A DNA stretch of 64,000 bases. It comes from DATFVA01 sp963711455. GTDB lineage: Bacteria > Bacteroidota > Ignavibacteria > Ignavibacteriales > Ignavibacteriaceae. The notes beneath the pieces were generated by a model. The model had not been told where the DNA came from. It worked only from the letters and a program-made list of their open reading frames with translations, and searched no databases. This document shows positions 45,955 through 55,760 of this stretch, one piece after another (the stretch's first letter is position 1; the number at the start of each line of letters is the position of its first letter). Made by a program: the position numbers and the translations under genes. Location: contig CAVQEH010000004.1 in NCBI GenBank assembly GCA_963711455.1, positions 856,930 to 920,929 on the forward strand, given 5' to 3'.

Positions 45955-47787
45955 TTATTTCTGAAGATTATCCAGGCACTCTTTAATGTCGATTCCTTTA
46001 GCAAGGACATTTTTAAACAAGTCCCCCTTTTTATCCAGTCTTTTGAAGATGTTTTTGATATTAAAATCGTCAGGACTTAATCCTTGTTTAACCTCTTTCC
46101 ACTCGAGAGGTGTTGCAACAGGTGCCCCGGGTCTGGGTCTGACGCAGTATGGAGCAGCTAATGTTTGTCCTTTCCTGTTTTGAAGATAATCGAGATATAC
46201 TTTTTTCTTACGTTTGGAAGGACTTCTTTCGAGACTTGTTATTTTAGATGCCTTTGCATATACAAGCTTTGCTATAATATGAGCAAAGTCTTTTGCTGTA
46301 TCATAATTATATTTTGCTCCTAACGGTAAATAAATATGCAGTCCTGTTGCGCCAGAGGTTTTGCAGTAGCTTTCTGCACCTGCTTCATCAAGTACTTCTT
46401 TTACAACGAGAGCTGTTTCAACCACTTTGTCAAAATCAATCTCTTCCGGATCAAGATCAATAACCATATAATCAGGATTTTCAAGACTACCTATCCTTGA
46501 AAACCATGGATTAATTTCTATGCATCCCAGGTTTGCCATATATGTAAGTGTTTTTTCATCATTACAAATAAGGAACGTTATATCTTTATCATTCGATTCC
46601 GAAAAAATATCTTCCGTCTTAAGCCAGTCAGTGTTCAACTGTGAAATGTCTTTTTGAAAAAATCTTTTACCAATAATTCCATCAGGATGCCTTAATAAAG
46701 ATTCGGGACGATCTTTTAAATACGGAAGAATGTATTTGCTTATTTTTTTATAATAGTCTATTAAATCTCCTTTTGTATATCCTTCATCAGGCCAGTAAAT
46801 TTTATCAAGGTTTGAAAGCTTCAAATGTTTATCGCTGCTTGCTTTTTTTGTGCCCTTCAATATTTTCTCCGGGTTTATTTTCTCGTGCGGGATTTCTATT
46901 TGAACGGTTTCGCTTTTCTTATCCTCTCTTAATCCAAGGAACACAGGATGGCGCATTAAACCCTCGTCAGTCCATTCCGAAAATTCGACCTCACAAATTA
47001 ATTCCGGCGATACCCAGGCAGCCGGCGTATTTGTTCCAGGTTTTTTCTTAAATGGAGATGTTTTTCTTTCAAGCGGCTGTAGTTTCTTATAAATATTTTT
47101 CAGATCATCTTCACTGAATCCTCCGCCCGTATGCCCGATATAAATTAATTCTTGTTTATCATTGTAAGCTCCCAGCACAAGAGCACCGAAATAACTTCTG
47201 CTTCCTTTTGGTTTTGTGTAGCCTCCTATAACTGCTTTCTGCCGTTTTTTAATTTTCAGCTTAAGCCATTCTCCCGACCTTTTATTTATTTGGTATTTGC
47301 TGTGAATATTTTTTGCAATAATCCCCTCAAGTTTTTTTCGAACGACCAAATTGAAAAAAGCCTTTCCCTCATTAAGGATATGATCATTATAACGAATGCC
47401 GGGTATGTCCGGGAGAATATTCTTCAGAATTTCTTTGCGATCTGCCAGAGGAAAATCAGTAAGGTCTTTTCCTTCCAGGTACAGAATGTCAAAAACATAA
47501 TAGACAAGATTTCCTTTTCCTGTTTTTCCATGTATCTGTAGTAATTGAAAACTTGATTTCCCTTCATAGTTAAGCACCACAATTTCGCCGTCAAGTATCA
47601 TATTCTTTTCGAATGTCTTCAAAGATTCAACAACAGACGGGTATTTTTTATTAAAAGAAGTATTGTTACGGGAATAAAGATTTACATTCCCTTTTTCAAT
47701 CTCTGCTATTGCCCGGTATCCGTCCCATTTAATTTCGAATAACCAGTCCTTATCATCAAAAGGGGCACTAATCGGAGCAGCAAGCAT
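45955..47787 (-). CDS. ligD: LigD: ATP-dependent DNA ligase and primase-polymerase domains
   Basis: Residues 1-300 are an ATP-dependent ligase domain with the nucleotidyl Lys20 in EIKWDGYRA and ILDGEIVV, GIIAK and WLKLK motifs. Residues 320-610 are the LigD polymerase domain, with VIDLDP supplying the metal-binding aspartates and YCVRPRPGAPVATPLEW. LigD works with Ku in non-homologous end joining; no Ku gene is in the window. The normal protein has a phosphoesterase domain in front; here it lies in another frame (47853-48452), joined by the A9 run at 47866-47874. Confidence 0.93.
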   Translation of the reverse strand: MLAAPISAPFDDKDWLFEIKWDGYRAIAEIEKGNVNLYSRNNTSFNKKYPSVVESLKTFEKNMILDGEIVVLNYEGKSSFQLLQIHGKTGKGNLVYYVFDILYLEGKDLTDFPLADRKEILKNILPDIPGIRYNDHILNEGKAFFNLVVRKKLEGIIAKNIHSKYQINKRSGEWLKLKIKKRQKAVIGGYTKPKGSRSYFGALVLGAYNDKQELIYIGHTGGGFSEDDLKNIYKKLQPLERKTSPFKKKPGTNTPAAWVSPELICEVEFSEWTDEGLMRHPVFLGLREDKKSETVQIEIPHEKINPEKILKGTKKASSDKHLKLSNLDKIYWPDEGYTKGDLIDYYKKISKYILPYLKDRPESLLRHPDGIIGKRFFQKDISQLNTDWLKTEDIFSESNDKDITFLICNDEKTLTYMANLGCIEINPWFSRIGSLENPDYMVIDLDPEEIDFDKVVETALVVKEVLDEAGAESYCKTSGATGLHIYLPLGAKYNYDTAKDFAHIIAKLVYAKASKITSLERSPSKRKKKVYLDYLQNRKGQTLAAPYCVRPRPGAPVATPLEWKEVKQGLSPDDFNIKNIFKRLDKKGDLFKNVLAKGIDIKECLDNLQK

Positions 47788-47852
47788 AGGCTTTATTTTG
47801 TGAGGGAATTTTTTAGCAGGTGCGGAATTTAATTTCTTTTTATTGGAAGAAT

Positions 47853-48452
47853 TCAGCGGGAGGGCTTTTTTTTTACATCGCCGTTTTGAAGATCTTTAAT
47901 TGTATTTCCTGAAACAACAGATTTGTTCTTGTCCAATACATTTTCCTCGGATGCAAAATTATCCCGGTGCTTTATTAATAACCAGGTGTTTTTGCCTCTG
48001 CTTTTCATTTTCACAAGAACGAATTCGCCTTTTAATTTAGTTCCTTTTAAAACAAATTTAATTTCTCCTTTTTCAAGTCCATCGTGCATCAATTTTTCCG
48101 ATTCATTTCTGTCCCCGGTAGAAAGAGAATGATAAGTTCCTGCATCCCAGATAATAACTTCTCCCCCGCCGTATTCCTTTTCAGGAATTATCCCTTCAAA
48201 ATCTTTATAGTCGAAAGGATGATCTTCAACCATTACGGCGAGCCTTTTATCCGCTGGATTAAGGGAAGGACCTTTCGGAACAGCCCAGCTTTTCAGCACG
48301 CCGTCCACTTCCAGTCTGAAATCATAATGGAGGTTTGTTGCATTATGCTTCTGCACAACGAAGACTAAATCTTTTGATCCTGATTTTTTCTTTGCCTTAG
48401 GTTCCGGCGTTTTATGAAAATCTCTTTTTTCTTTATACTTTGATAAAGCCAT
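47853..48452 (-). CDS. ligD: LigD 3'-phosphoesterase domain, separated by frameshift
   Basis: This 199-residue product is the LigD phosphoesterase domain: FHKTPEPK, FVVQKHNATNLHYDFRLEVDGVLKSWAVPKG, VMVEDHPFDYKDFEGIIPEKEYGGGEVIIWD. It removes 3' phosphates and ribonucleotides at breaks before ligation. It ends NGDVKKKPSR. One more A in the A9 run (47866-47874) would continue to NKKKLNSAPAKKFPHKIKPMLAAP and into the ligase. So one LigD of about 830 residues is expected. The intact gene would span 45955..48452. Confidence 0.9.
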   Translation of the reverse strand: MALSKYKEKRDFHKTPEPKAKKKSGSKDLVFVVQKHNATNLHYDFRLEVDGVLKSWAVPKGPSLNPADKRLAVMVEDHPFDYKDFEGIIPEKEYGGGEVIIWDAGTYHSLSTGDRNESEKLMHDGLEKGEIKFVLKGTKLKGEFVLVKMKSRGKNTWLLIKHRDNFASEENVLDKNKSVVSGNTIKDLQNGDVKKKPSR

Positions 48453-48454
48453 AT

Positions 48455-48790
48455 TTAAGGGTGATAACTATATATAAATACTGTCCCAACCCCGATTAAC
48501 AAAATATAGAATAAGCCTAAAATTATAGTTGGTTTCTTTTTCCCAAGCACATCCCTGAAAAGAAAAACAGCACCAAAAAAAAGAGCTAACCAGGTTAAGA
48601 TAGCTGCAACTGTGAGGTCACCGCCTTTATAAAGATCACCGGGAATATTTATAATCATAAATCCGGAGAGGAAAGAAAATATATGTAATACCACCGAAGT
48701 TATTGGCGTATCCTTACCAGTAAATAAATTAAATAAAATATGCAGACCCAAAATGAAACTGATACCAAACATAATAACAGGTGCAGTCAT
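48455..48790 (-). CDS. Small integral membrane protein, unknown function
   Basis: A 111-residue protein that is nearly all hydrophobic, with four likely membrane segments (MFGISFILGLHILF, SVVLHIFSFLSGFMII, AAILTWLALFFGAVFLF, IILGLFYILLIGVGTVFIY). No family was recognised. It is two bases upstream of the LigD start on the same strand, so it is likely to be co-transcribed with it. Confidence 0.65.
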   Translation of the reverse strand: MTAPVIMFGISFILGLHILFNLFTGKDTPITSVVLHIFSFLSGFMIINIPGDLYKGGDLTVAAILTWLALFFGAVFLFRDVLGKKKPTIILGLFYILLIGVGTVFIYSYHP

Positions 48791-48868
48791 ACTACTCCTT
48801 AAAATAAAGATTAATTAATTGTGCTCTCCTCCGAATATCATATAAATATACTTGTAAATCAATTTATT

Positions 48869-49510
48869 TTATGTGCTTCTTATCCCGTAAAATAAATCAT
48901 TAGCATCGCTTTTCTTTTGTTCCTTTATAATGAACATAGCTATAAAAATGTCGCTTGATTTTTCAAAATAATCTGCGGTTTTGTATTTCAAAACTTCAAA
49001 AGTTTCGTTGTGTTCAATTTCTAAAGCAGAATTTTCAAGATCATGTGATGCATCTTTTAAGCCTGGAAATTCATTTGATTGTATCCCGGATATTATCTTT
49101 GAAGAAAGTAGTAAAGATTCGCGAAGATTTTCTGCAGATAAAGAATCATCATCTAGTATTTTAGCATTTATCTTATACAATTTCTCCCGTTGAGCATTCA
49201 TATCTGCACTGCCGCGGTAATGATTTTTAATAATTGCATTCAGTACTCCCGATAAATAGAGCAAACCATTATTAACATACTGCCTGTTTAGTTCTGCTTT
49301 ATCCGATTTAGTATTATTTACAAACTCAACAAATGCGATCAGTTTTGCAGATATCTCATCATCCTGGTTATTATCGGCTACAAGCAGCGCCGGATATTGA
49401 TCATCGTTATTAATCGAAGAGCCCAACAATATTCCCATCCATATAATGACAACCAGCAGCATTAATTCCCGGCTTATATATTTCATTTTATTTTTTTCAT
49501 TCTCTTCCAC
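48869..49510 (-). CDS. Membrane-anchored protein of unknown function
   Basis: A 213-residue protein with one membrane segment at about residues 15-33 (ELMLLVVIIWMGILLGSS) after a charged N-terminus. The rest is helical and acidic. No motif was recognised, and it does not look secreted beyond the anchor. It lies 78 bases upstream of the small membrane-protein gene. Confidence 0.6.
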   Translation of the reverse strand: MEENEKNKMKYISRELMLLVVIIWMGILLGSSINNDDQYPALLVADNNQDDEISAKLIAFVEFVNNTKSDKAELNRQYVNNGLLYLSGVLNAIIKNHYRGSADMNAQREKLYKINAKILDDDSLSAENLRESLLLSSKIISGIQSNEFPGLKDASHDLENSALEIEHNETFEVLKYKTADYFEKSSDIFIAMFIIKEQKKSDANDLFYGIRST

Positions 49511-49654
49511 GTTTATTCTCCCGAATTATAAATTCCAGACCGCTTTTTATAAGCTTCATTGATTGTTAAATTATTTATCTAATGATGTATATAGATATTA
49601 TGGAAGATTAAAAGTATTAGGGTAATCACAGAAGTGAGTATAAACAAAATAAAA

Positions 49655-49678
49655 AACCCCGGTAAATTAGCCGGGGTT
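49655..49678 (-). terminator. Terminator of the BNR-repeat sorting-domain gene
   Basis: AACCCCGG (49655-49662) pairs perfectly with CCGGGGTT (49671-49678), with an A-run at 49650-49656 giving the T-run on the minus strand. It lies 22 bases beyond the stop codon. Confidence 0.85.
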
Positions 49679-49699
49679 CAAAAATGTCTAAGAGGAGAG

Positions 49700-51433
49700 T
49701 TATTTCATCAGGGTCATTTTTTTATTTTGAACAAAATCATTCACCTGCAGTGAATAGACGTAAACTCCGCTTGCCAGATCAGTTCCATTAAAAGATACGT
49801 TATACTTTCCCGGGTTCTGTGTTTCGTTTACCAGAGTGGCAACTTCTTTTCCCAGGATATCGTAAACTTTTAAGGAGACGTGTCCTTTTTCCTTAATCTG
49901 ATAACTTATTCTTGTTGAAGGGTTAAATGGATTAGGATAATTTTGTGAAAGAGAAAATGTATTTGGAGAATTAACTTCTACCTCAATCTGTTTTGAATAT
50001 TTAAATGAACCATCAAAATCAATTTGCTTTAATCTGTATAGATATTTTCCCGAAGGCAAATTTTTATCAATATAGGAATACGCATGCGGACTGGAGGTTG
50101 TTCCGGATCCCTGAACAAACCCGATTGTATTCCAGTTTACCCGATTTTTAACAGTCTCGCTTCTTTCAATCCCAAAACCTTTATTATTAGTTTCTGTCTC
50201 TGTCACCCAGTTTAAAGTAACGGTGGTGTTAATCAAACTTGCAGTGAATGAAGTTAATTCAACCGGAACAGGTCCTGAAATTAATGGTCTTTCAAAAACT
50301 CCCGATCCATGAGTAACACATCTTAATTTTCTGTTTGAAGGAGAAATATTTAAATCCATTACAATTACAGCATCAACCAAGCCATTGCTGAATGACTGCC
50401 AGGTATCCCCGCCATCGAGTGAAACGAAAACTCCCAGATCATCGCCGACATAAACTCTATCAGGATACATAGGATCGACAACAACTGCACTCGTCGGGAC
50501 ATCTGGTAAACCCGCCCCTTTATCAATCCAGGAATTTCCGGCATCGGTTGTCTTAAATAGATGCGAAGTTCCGAATCCTGAAAAAATAATATAAGCTGTG
50601 TCGGGATCAATTGGATTTACAGCTATGTCCATTGGATAACGATCGGGCAGATTTTGAGTGACATTTACCCAGTTAGTTCCTCCATTGGTTGTACGATAAA
50701 CATTTGCAGCATGCGCAACCGGGGATGTAGCAGCATAAACAAAATTCTGATTGTTATCAGCGATAGCTAAAGAAAGCAGCGGATCACCATTAAATACGCC
50801 GCTTCCTGTTCCATTCCAAGTACTTCCTTTATTCGTTGATTTATAAACAAGATCAGTTCCTGCATATAAATACTGGGGATTTGACGGAGATATAACAAAC
50901 GGGGCAACAAACCCAGCATTGCCGGAAGGAGCTATATAATTCCAGTTATTTCCCTGGTCCGTTGATTTCTGCAAACTCATGTACTGGTAAGTTCCGTACA
51001 TTATATTATCGTTTGAAGGATCAATACCTGCGGATGTACCGTCTCCCCCGATCTCTCTTCTCCAGTAATCAGTTCCCCAGTAAATTGCCGTTGCATTATC
51101 CTGCAATCCGCCAATTGCAATTAATGAATCCTGGTAAGAGCTTGCAAAATAATTATAGAACTGGGAAGTCTGATAACCGCCATTGCATCCTGAAAATGTT
51201 TCACCGCCATCTGTAGTTCTGAAAACCCCGCCATCATTTCCAAAATAAATTATATTTGGGTTTGAAGGATTGTAAAGTATACAATGATGATCCGCATGCG
51301 AATAATCCGGAGGTCCTTCAGGCTGGCCTGGTGGAATAGCCTGCCCAAGGTACCAGAGATACCAATATGATTTCTGTGTAAAATTTGCCCCGCCGTTTGT
51401 GGATTTGTATAAATCAATTCCTCCTGCAATCAT
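49700..51433 (-). CDS. BNR-repeat protein with type IX sorting domain, C-terminal part
   Basis: A 577-residue segment with repeated propeller units (LYKSTNGGANF, VFRTTDGGETF, LFKTTDAGNSWID, GVFVSLDGGDTWQ), a fibronectin-like stretch (LVELTSFTASLINTTVTLNWVTETE-like, near residue 400) and a type IX sorting domain (SQNYPNPFNPSTRISY, GKEVATLVNE, QNKKMTLMK). The ATG at 51433 is internal: the same frame is open upstream to about 51545, with NYGDTWTT and DYADYQGWYSHFVGIN, which continue the protein encoded by 51444-52523. The gene is one, about 940 residues. Confidence 0.88.
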   Translation of the reverse strand: MIAGGIDLYKSTNGGANFTQKSYWYLWYLGQAIPPGQPEGPPDYSHADHHCILYNPSNPNIIYFGNDGGVFRTTDGGETFSGCNGGYQTSQFYNYFASSYQDSLIAIGGLQDNATAIYWGTDYWRREIGGDGTSAGIDPSNDNIMYGTYQYMSLQKSTDQGNNWNYIAPSGNAGFVAPFVISPSNPQYLYAGTDLVYKSTNKGSTWNGTGSGVFNGDPLLSLAIADNNQNFVYAATSPVAHAANVYRTTNGGTNWVNVTQNLPDRYPMDIAVNPIDPDTAYIIFSGFGTSHLFKTTDAGNSWIDKGAGLPDVPTSAVVVDPMYPDRVYVGDDLGVFVSLDGGDTWQSFSNGLVDAVIVMDLNISPSNRKLRCVTHGSGVFERPLISGPVPVELTSFTASLINTTVTLNWVTETETNNKGFGIERSETVKNRVNWNTIGFVQGSGTTSSPHAYSYIDKNLPSGKYLYRLKQIDFDGSFKYSKQIEVEVNSPNTFSLSQNYPNPFNPSTRISYQIKEKGHVSLKVYDILGKEVATLVNETQNPGKYNVSFNGTDLASGVYVYSLQVNDFVQNKKMTLMK

Positions 51434-51443
51434 TTTGGTAGGA

Positions 51444-52523
51444 TCATTCTGATTTATTCCTACAAAATGTGAATACCATCCCTGGTAATCTGCATAATCG
51501 AGAGTTGATAAGGTTGTCCATGTATCTCCGTAATTTGATGGTCTTTAAAAGATAAGTGCCTGCACCATTTGCAGATCCCATTCCGACACTTGCAAACAAA
51601 GTTGAAGGGGAAGCGTTATAAATTTCAAGCAGAATTTTCCCGTTGAAGTTAGTAGGTACACCTGAAGTTAATTGCGTCCAGTCTGCACCATTATTTGTTG
51701 TTCTGTAAATTCCTTTTCCGGTACTCCCGCTGTTGCCGCATGCAATCCATACCATATTTGAATCGGAAGGATTAATTTTTATATCGGTCACCATGATAGT
51801 TGAATTCATTAACTGCCAGGTTAAACCGGCATTGGTAGATTTATAAGTTCCTTCAGTTGTTCCCGCCCACAAAGTATTCGGGTTAGCCGGATTAATTCTT
51901 ATAACTTCAACTCCTCTTTCCTGGTTTCTGCTCCAGTCAAGACTTTTTGTCCAGGTTAATCCGTAATCGGTAGATTTAAGTATTCCAATCCCATATGATC
52001 CGCGGGTTTCCCTGATTGTAACACCGCCGAAAGAATTCTGATAATTATAAACTTCTCCCGAACCAATATAGATTGTGTTTGAATCGTTAGGCGGGATAGC
52101 AATTGTACTTACTCCGAGCACCGGGTATCCTGTGGGAACTATTTCCCAGGCGGTTGCACCAATTCCTCCGGTATAACTTCTCCATAAACCACCACTTGCC
52201 GAGCCTGCAAAAATTGTGTTTGTGTTTTCCGGGTTAAATGCCAGGGCAAGTGTTCGTCCACCTATATTATGCGGCCCGATTGTCTGCCATGGATCTGTAT
52301 TTATGAAATTGGATTTATTTAATGACGCTGAAACTTTTTGGTACTGCTTAAAATAAGTATCGGAAGGTATGTCCTTATTTGGATACGCTCTTTGCTGATT
52401 CCAGAACTGCAATTGCTGCCAGGCACCGGAAGTGTGAACAGCAGGTTTACATTTGAATATAGAATAGGAAACCAGGAAGGAAGTTAAAACAATAATTGAA
52501 AGTAGTAAATATTTAATTCTCAT
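51444..52523 (-). CDS. BNR-repeat sorting-domain protein, N-terminal part (frameshifted)
   Basis: A 359-residue frame with signal peptide (YLLLSIIVLTSFLVSYSIF), then propeller repeats (IFAGSASGGLWRS, TNTIYIGSGEV, GILKSTDYGLTW, GTYKSTNAGLTW, IYRTTNNGADWTQL). After GAGTYLLKT the frame diverges (IKLRRYMDNLI) and stops; one base shift near 51545 leads into 49700-51433. The whole protein is a secreted sialidase-like or VPS10-type propeller. Its substrate is not known. Confidence 0.88.
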   Translation of the reverse strand: MRIKYLLLSIIVLTSFLVSYSIFKCKPAVHTSGAWQQLQFWNQQRAYPNKDIPSDTYFKQYQKVSASLNKSNFINTDPWQTIGPHNIGGRTLALAFNPENTNTIFAGSASGGLWRSYTGGIGATAWEIVPTGYPVLGVSTIAIPPNDSNTIYIGSGEVYNYQNSFGGVTIRETRGSYGIGILKSTDYGLTWTKSLDWSRNQERGVEVIRINPANPNTLWAGTTEGTYKSTNAGLTWQLMNSTIMVTDIKINPSDSNMVWIACGNSGSTGKGIYRTTNNGADWTQLTSGVPTNFNGKILLEIYNASPSTLFASVGMGSANGAGTYLLKTIKLRRYMDNLINSRLCRLPGMVFTFCRNKSE

Positions 52524-52748
52524 ATCTTCCTCTTAGTAAAAAGTATTAAGATAACTCAGGCTATTAAAGTTAATAATACCGGTTTTCATTAAAAAGCAAT
52601 AAAAAAGTAGAATTTCCGGTGAATCTATTTCGGCAGTAAACCATTAATAATTATTAATCCATTTTTAAGCTGTTATTCATTTACCTGAATTAGATTTTCA
52701 ACGTAAACCAAAATGTTTTTTGTATTTTATTTTCGAAAGGTAAATCAA

Positions 52749-53105
52749 ATGAAAAGCCGGTTAATTTTTGCTCTATCTGTTGCAATTTTATTTCTTAGCA
52801 CAAGTATCCTTACTTTTTCCCAGAGTAAGACCAATACTGCTGATAAGAGTACAAAGGCAATTCAGGTAAAACAGGTTACTCCTACCACAAATAAACAAAT
52901 GGAGAAAACAACTGCTGTTAAGACCAATAAAAAGGTTGAAAACAGCAAACAGCTCAAAAAGACTGAAAAGACCAGTAAAGTTAAAGGACAGAAAGTCACA
53001 AAAAGCAAAACAACAAAAGTAGCTCACAATAAAGTGATGATGCACCATAAGAAAATGGATAAGAAGACTACTAAACCGGAAAGTAGTACTCCTCAGAAAA
53101 AGTAG
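52749..53105 (+). CDS. Small secreted Lys/Thr-rich protein
   Basis: The start is ATG 52749, preceded by AAAGG and followed by a signal peptide (LIFALSVAILFLSTSILTFSQ). The mature 95 residues are mostly Lys, Thr, Ser and Gln (KTNTADKSTKAIQ, KTEKTSKVKGQKVTKSKTTK), low complexity and strongly basic. No fold or family was recognised. It stands alone before the two-component system. Confidence 0.65.
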   Translation: MKSRLIFALSVAILFLSTSILTFSQSKTNTADKSTKAIQVKQVTPTTNKQMEKTTAVKTNKKVENSKQLKKTEKTSKVKGQKVTKSKTTKVAHNKVMMHHKKMDKKTTKPESSTPQKK

Positions 53106-53127
53106 TTTTTAAACATAGTATATAAAT

Positions 53128-53235
53128 AAAAGAGGCCGTCAAGAAATTGTTATTCTGAACTTGCTGTTGAAAAACAGGTGGTTAAACTAGTTTGGCGTAA
53201 CAAATCCATTACTTTTGAGACTGCCTCTTTTTTTA
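53128..53235. repeat. Intergenic long inverted-repeat element with T-run
   Basis: AAAAGAGGC (53128-53136) and GCCTCTTTT (53223-53231) form the outer arms of an element about 105 bases long. An inner inverted pair lies around GAACTTGCTGTTGAAAAACAGG. Such elements, with AGAGGC...GCCTCTTTTT ends, are repeated between genes in related genomes. Here it also ends in a T-run, so it could stop transcription from the Lys/Thr-rich gene. Confidence 0.5.
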
Positions 53236-53247
53236 TATTTTTCATGT

Positions 53248-53920
53248 ATGAAAATTCTCGTAGTTGAAGATGAAAAGAAAGTTGCCTCTTTTATAAAAAA
53301 AGGACTTGAGGAGGAGTATTATACTGTTGATGTAGCATATGATGGCAGAGAAGGTTTAAAATTAGCATTTAGTGAAGAATATGATTTGATGATACTTGAT
53401 ATAATGCTTCCCCTTAAAGATGGCATTTCTTTAATTAAAAATATCCGCTCTGAAAAAATAAATATTCCTGTCCTCTTGCTTACCGCAAAAGATACAATAG
53501 AAGATAAAGTTGAAGGTCTTGATTCGGGTGCGGATGATTACCTGACCAAACCATTTGCTTTTGAAGAACTGCTTGCCCGCATCAGGGCTTTATTAAGAAG
53601 AAATGAAGGAAGTAAAATTCTTCAGCTAAGTGCCGGCGATTTAGTCTTGGATACTCAATCCCATAAAGTATCGAGGTCCGGTGTTGATATAACGCTTACT
53701 CCAAAAGAATACTCCATACTTGAATATTTATTAAGAAATAAAAACCGTGTTGTATCCCGCACATTACTTTCCGAACATGTTTATGATTATCACTTTGATT
53801 CCGATACAAATGTAATTGATGTTTATATTTAATAAACTCCGGAATAAAATCGATAAGCAATTCAATTCACCCCTTCTCCACACTATCCGCGGCGTCGGGT
53901 ATATATTAAGAGATGAATAA
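53248..53920 (+). CDS. OmpR-family response regulator, frameshifted near its end
   Basis: Residues 1-120 form a receiver domain with acidic Glu7-Asp8, phosphorylated Asp51 (ILDIMLP) and Lys in LLTAKD. Residues 130-220 form an OmpR winged helix (LTPKEYSILEYLLRNKNRVVSRTLL). The open frame ends at 53832 (VIDVYI), but after one surplus T the next frame continues NKLRNKIDKQFNSPLLHTIRGVGYILRDE to 53920, the standard family end. The frame also begins earlier at 53215, but MKILVVEDEKK at 53248 is the natural start. It pairs with the histidine kinase 250 bases downstream. Confidence 0.9.
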
Positions 53921-54089
53921 TTAATATTTATTAATAGTTCTTTAAGAAATAATTAATACTTAAAGAATATCTTGCCACTGTAAAATCAATATATGCGAAA
54001 CCTCCTTTAAGCGTAATGCATAAAATAAATGGAGAAGTTTATGACTGGTTAAATAGGAGCGAATGATTACCCGGTAGAAAAAGGAGGGC

Positions 54090-54123
54090 AAGGAGAGCAA
54101 TTATTTTGCTCTCCTTTTTTTTT
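54090..54123 (+). terminator. Rho-independent terminator between regulator and kinase
   Basis: AAGGAGAGCAA (54090-54100) pairs perfectly with TTGCTCTCCTT (54106-54116), followed by a run of eight T. It stands between the response regulator and the histidine kinase, so the two need not be a single transcript. Confidence 0.85.
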
Positions 54124-54169
54124 AACAATTGTAAAGGAACAAAGAATAGATTATAATACGGAGTGATGG

Positions 54170-55609
54170 TTGGGAAAGTTAATGCATATAAAAGATCATA
54201 TTAAATCCACAAGATTTAAGACTACACTCTGGTACTCTGGTTTGTTCCTTCTCCTGGAATTTATAATCGGGATTACTGTTTTACTATACCTTAAACAGAG
54301 TCTTGAAAAAGATTTAAATCATTCATTGAGCAAACAAGCCGAAATGATTTATAATTTTGTAGAGGAAAGCAAGGTTGATCTATCAAGCTTTAAACCTGAT
54401 TCTGTTTATTCTTCTGCCGATGAACTGGTTTACGATCTTATATTTGAAGCTGTTGCATTAAATCCCCGGAACAGCTATGTACAGGTTGAACTGAATGGTA
54501 AAATGCTTTTCAAAACCGAGAACCTTGTCGATCAGAAAATCCCTTTTCCCGATGTACCGGAGGATAAAATTGTATTAAAGGATATTCAGAATAGCCGGCT
54601 CTCAGAATACTCTATTCGTGTAGCTTATCTGAAGAAAAATAATTATCAGATTACGGTTGCCTACCCTTCCCATATAATCGGGGATACACTTAATAAGTTA
54701 ACAGACATTTATATTATAATTGCACCGCTTTTCTTTGTGCTGTCAATTTTAGGCGGTTCATTGCTTTCTGCCCGTGCACTTTCAAGAATAGATAAAATAA
54801 CCAGGAAGACTGACGAGATAACTACACAGAACCTTGATGAGAAAATTCCTGGTGAAGAATTTAATGATGAATACGGAAGACTTGCACATACCATGAACAG
54901 GATGATCCAGAGAATCAAAACTTCACTTGATTATATGAACCAGTTTTCAATGGCTGCTTCGCACGAATTAAAAACCCCGTTGACAATTTTAAGAGGTGAA
55001 GTTGAAGTGGCACTGCGCCATCCCAAAACTCCCGAACAGTACAAAGAAATTTTAAAAAGTAATTATGAGGAAGTGCTCAGGCTGATTAATATTGTAGATC
55101 GTTTATTTCTTGTTTCCCGCTTTGATAATGAACGGGTAAGCATTAATAAAGAATCGGTTAATCTTTCTGAATACCTGGAAAGAACGCTTGGTTCTCTTGA
55201 ATACCTTACTTCTGAAAAAAATAATTCGCTGAAGCTTGAAGCAGAGGATAATATACAGGTTGAGCTTGACCCCGATTTAATGCGTCAGGTCCTTACTAAC
55301 CTGATTGAGAATGCAATTAAATACGGATATGAAAATGAGCCCATAAGAGTTACCGGCTGCAGGCAAAATGGTAAAATAAAAATTTCCGTAATTAACCGGG
55401 GCGAAGGAATTCCTTCCGAAAATATTTCCAGGATATTCGAGAGGTTTTACCGGGTGGAAACTTCAAGGAGCAGGAAAACCGGCGGGACAGGATTGGGACT
55501 TTCAATTGTTAATTCAATAATCAAGCTTCACAATAGCGATGTTCACGTTGATTCCGAACCGGGCAAAGAAACCGAATTTTATTTTTTGCTGAATTCTACT
55601 ATAAGTTAA
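54170..55609 (+). CDS. Sensor histidine kinase (OmpR-type partner)
   Basis: A 479-residue kinase with a first membrane segment near residues 20-38 (LWYSGLFLLLEFIIGITVLL), a periplasmic sensor of about 130 residues, a second segment near 180-198 (IYIIIAPLFFVLSILGGSLL), HAMP, the phosphoacceptor HisKA motif AASHELKTPL, and a HATPase with NLIENAIKYG and GGTGLGLSIV. The frame opens with TTG at 54170; ATG 54182 (MHIKDHIK) is an alternative start. It should phosphorylate the upstream regulator. Confidence 0.92.
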   Translation: MGKLMHIKDHIKSTRFKTTLWYSGLFLLLEFIIGITVLLYLKQSLEKDLNHSLSKQAEMIYNFVEESKVDLSSFKPDSVYSSADELVYDLIFEAVALNPRNSYVQVELNGKMLFKTENLVDQKIPFPDVPEDKIVLKDIQNSRLSEYSIRVAYLKKNNYQITVAYPSHIIGDTLNKLTDIYIIIAPLFFVLSILGGSLLSARALSRIDKITRKTDEITTQNLDEKIPGEEFNDEYGRLAHTMNRMIQRIKTSLDYMNQFSMAASHELKTPLTILRGEVEVALRHPKTPEQYKEILKSNYEEVLRLINIVDRLFLVSRFDNERVSINKESVNLSEYLERTLGSLEYLTSEKNNSLKLEAEDNIQVELDPDLMRQVLTNLIENAIKYGYENEPIRVTGCRQNGKIKISVINRGEGIPSENISRIFERFYRVETSRSRKTGGTGLGLSIVNSIIKLHNSDVHVDSEPGKETEFYFLLNSTIS

Positions 55610-55760
55610 TATTTTCTTTCTTCATTTCTTATTTATATTCTTTTCAAATCAGTTTTTCCCCCTATCTTTATTTATTGAAGATAAACCCGTAAAGCCTTAA
55701 CTTTGAAATTCAAAAATTACAAAACTAAACTAAGATATAAATGAATTGGGAGATATATTA

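Noticed and set aside
48869..49510. Link of the two small membrane proteins to LigD function
   Set aside because: Only adjacency suggests it; no motif supports a repair role.
53993..54060. 16-codon peptide frame (MHKINGEVYDWLNRSE) before the terminator
   Set aside because: Too short and without a recognisable homologue; it could be a leader peptide but nothing supports that beyond its position.
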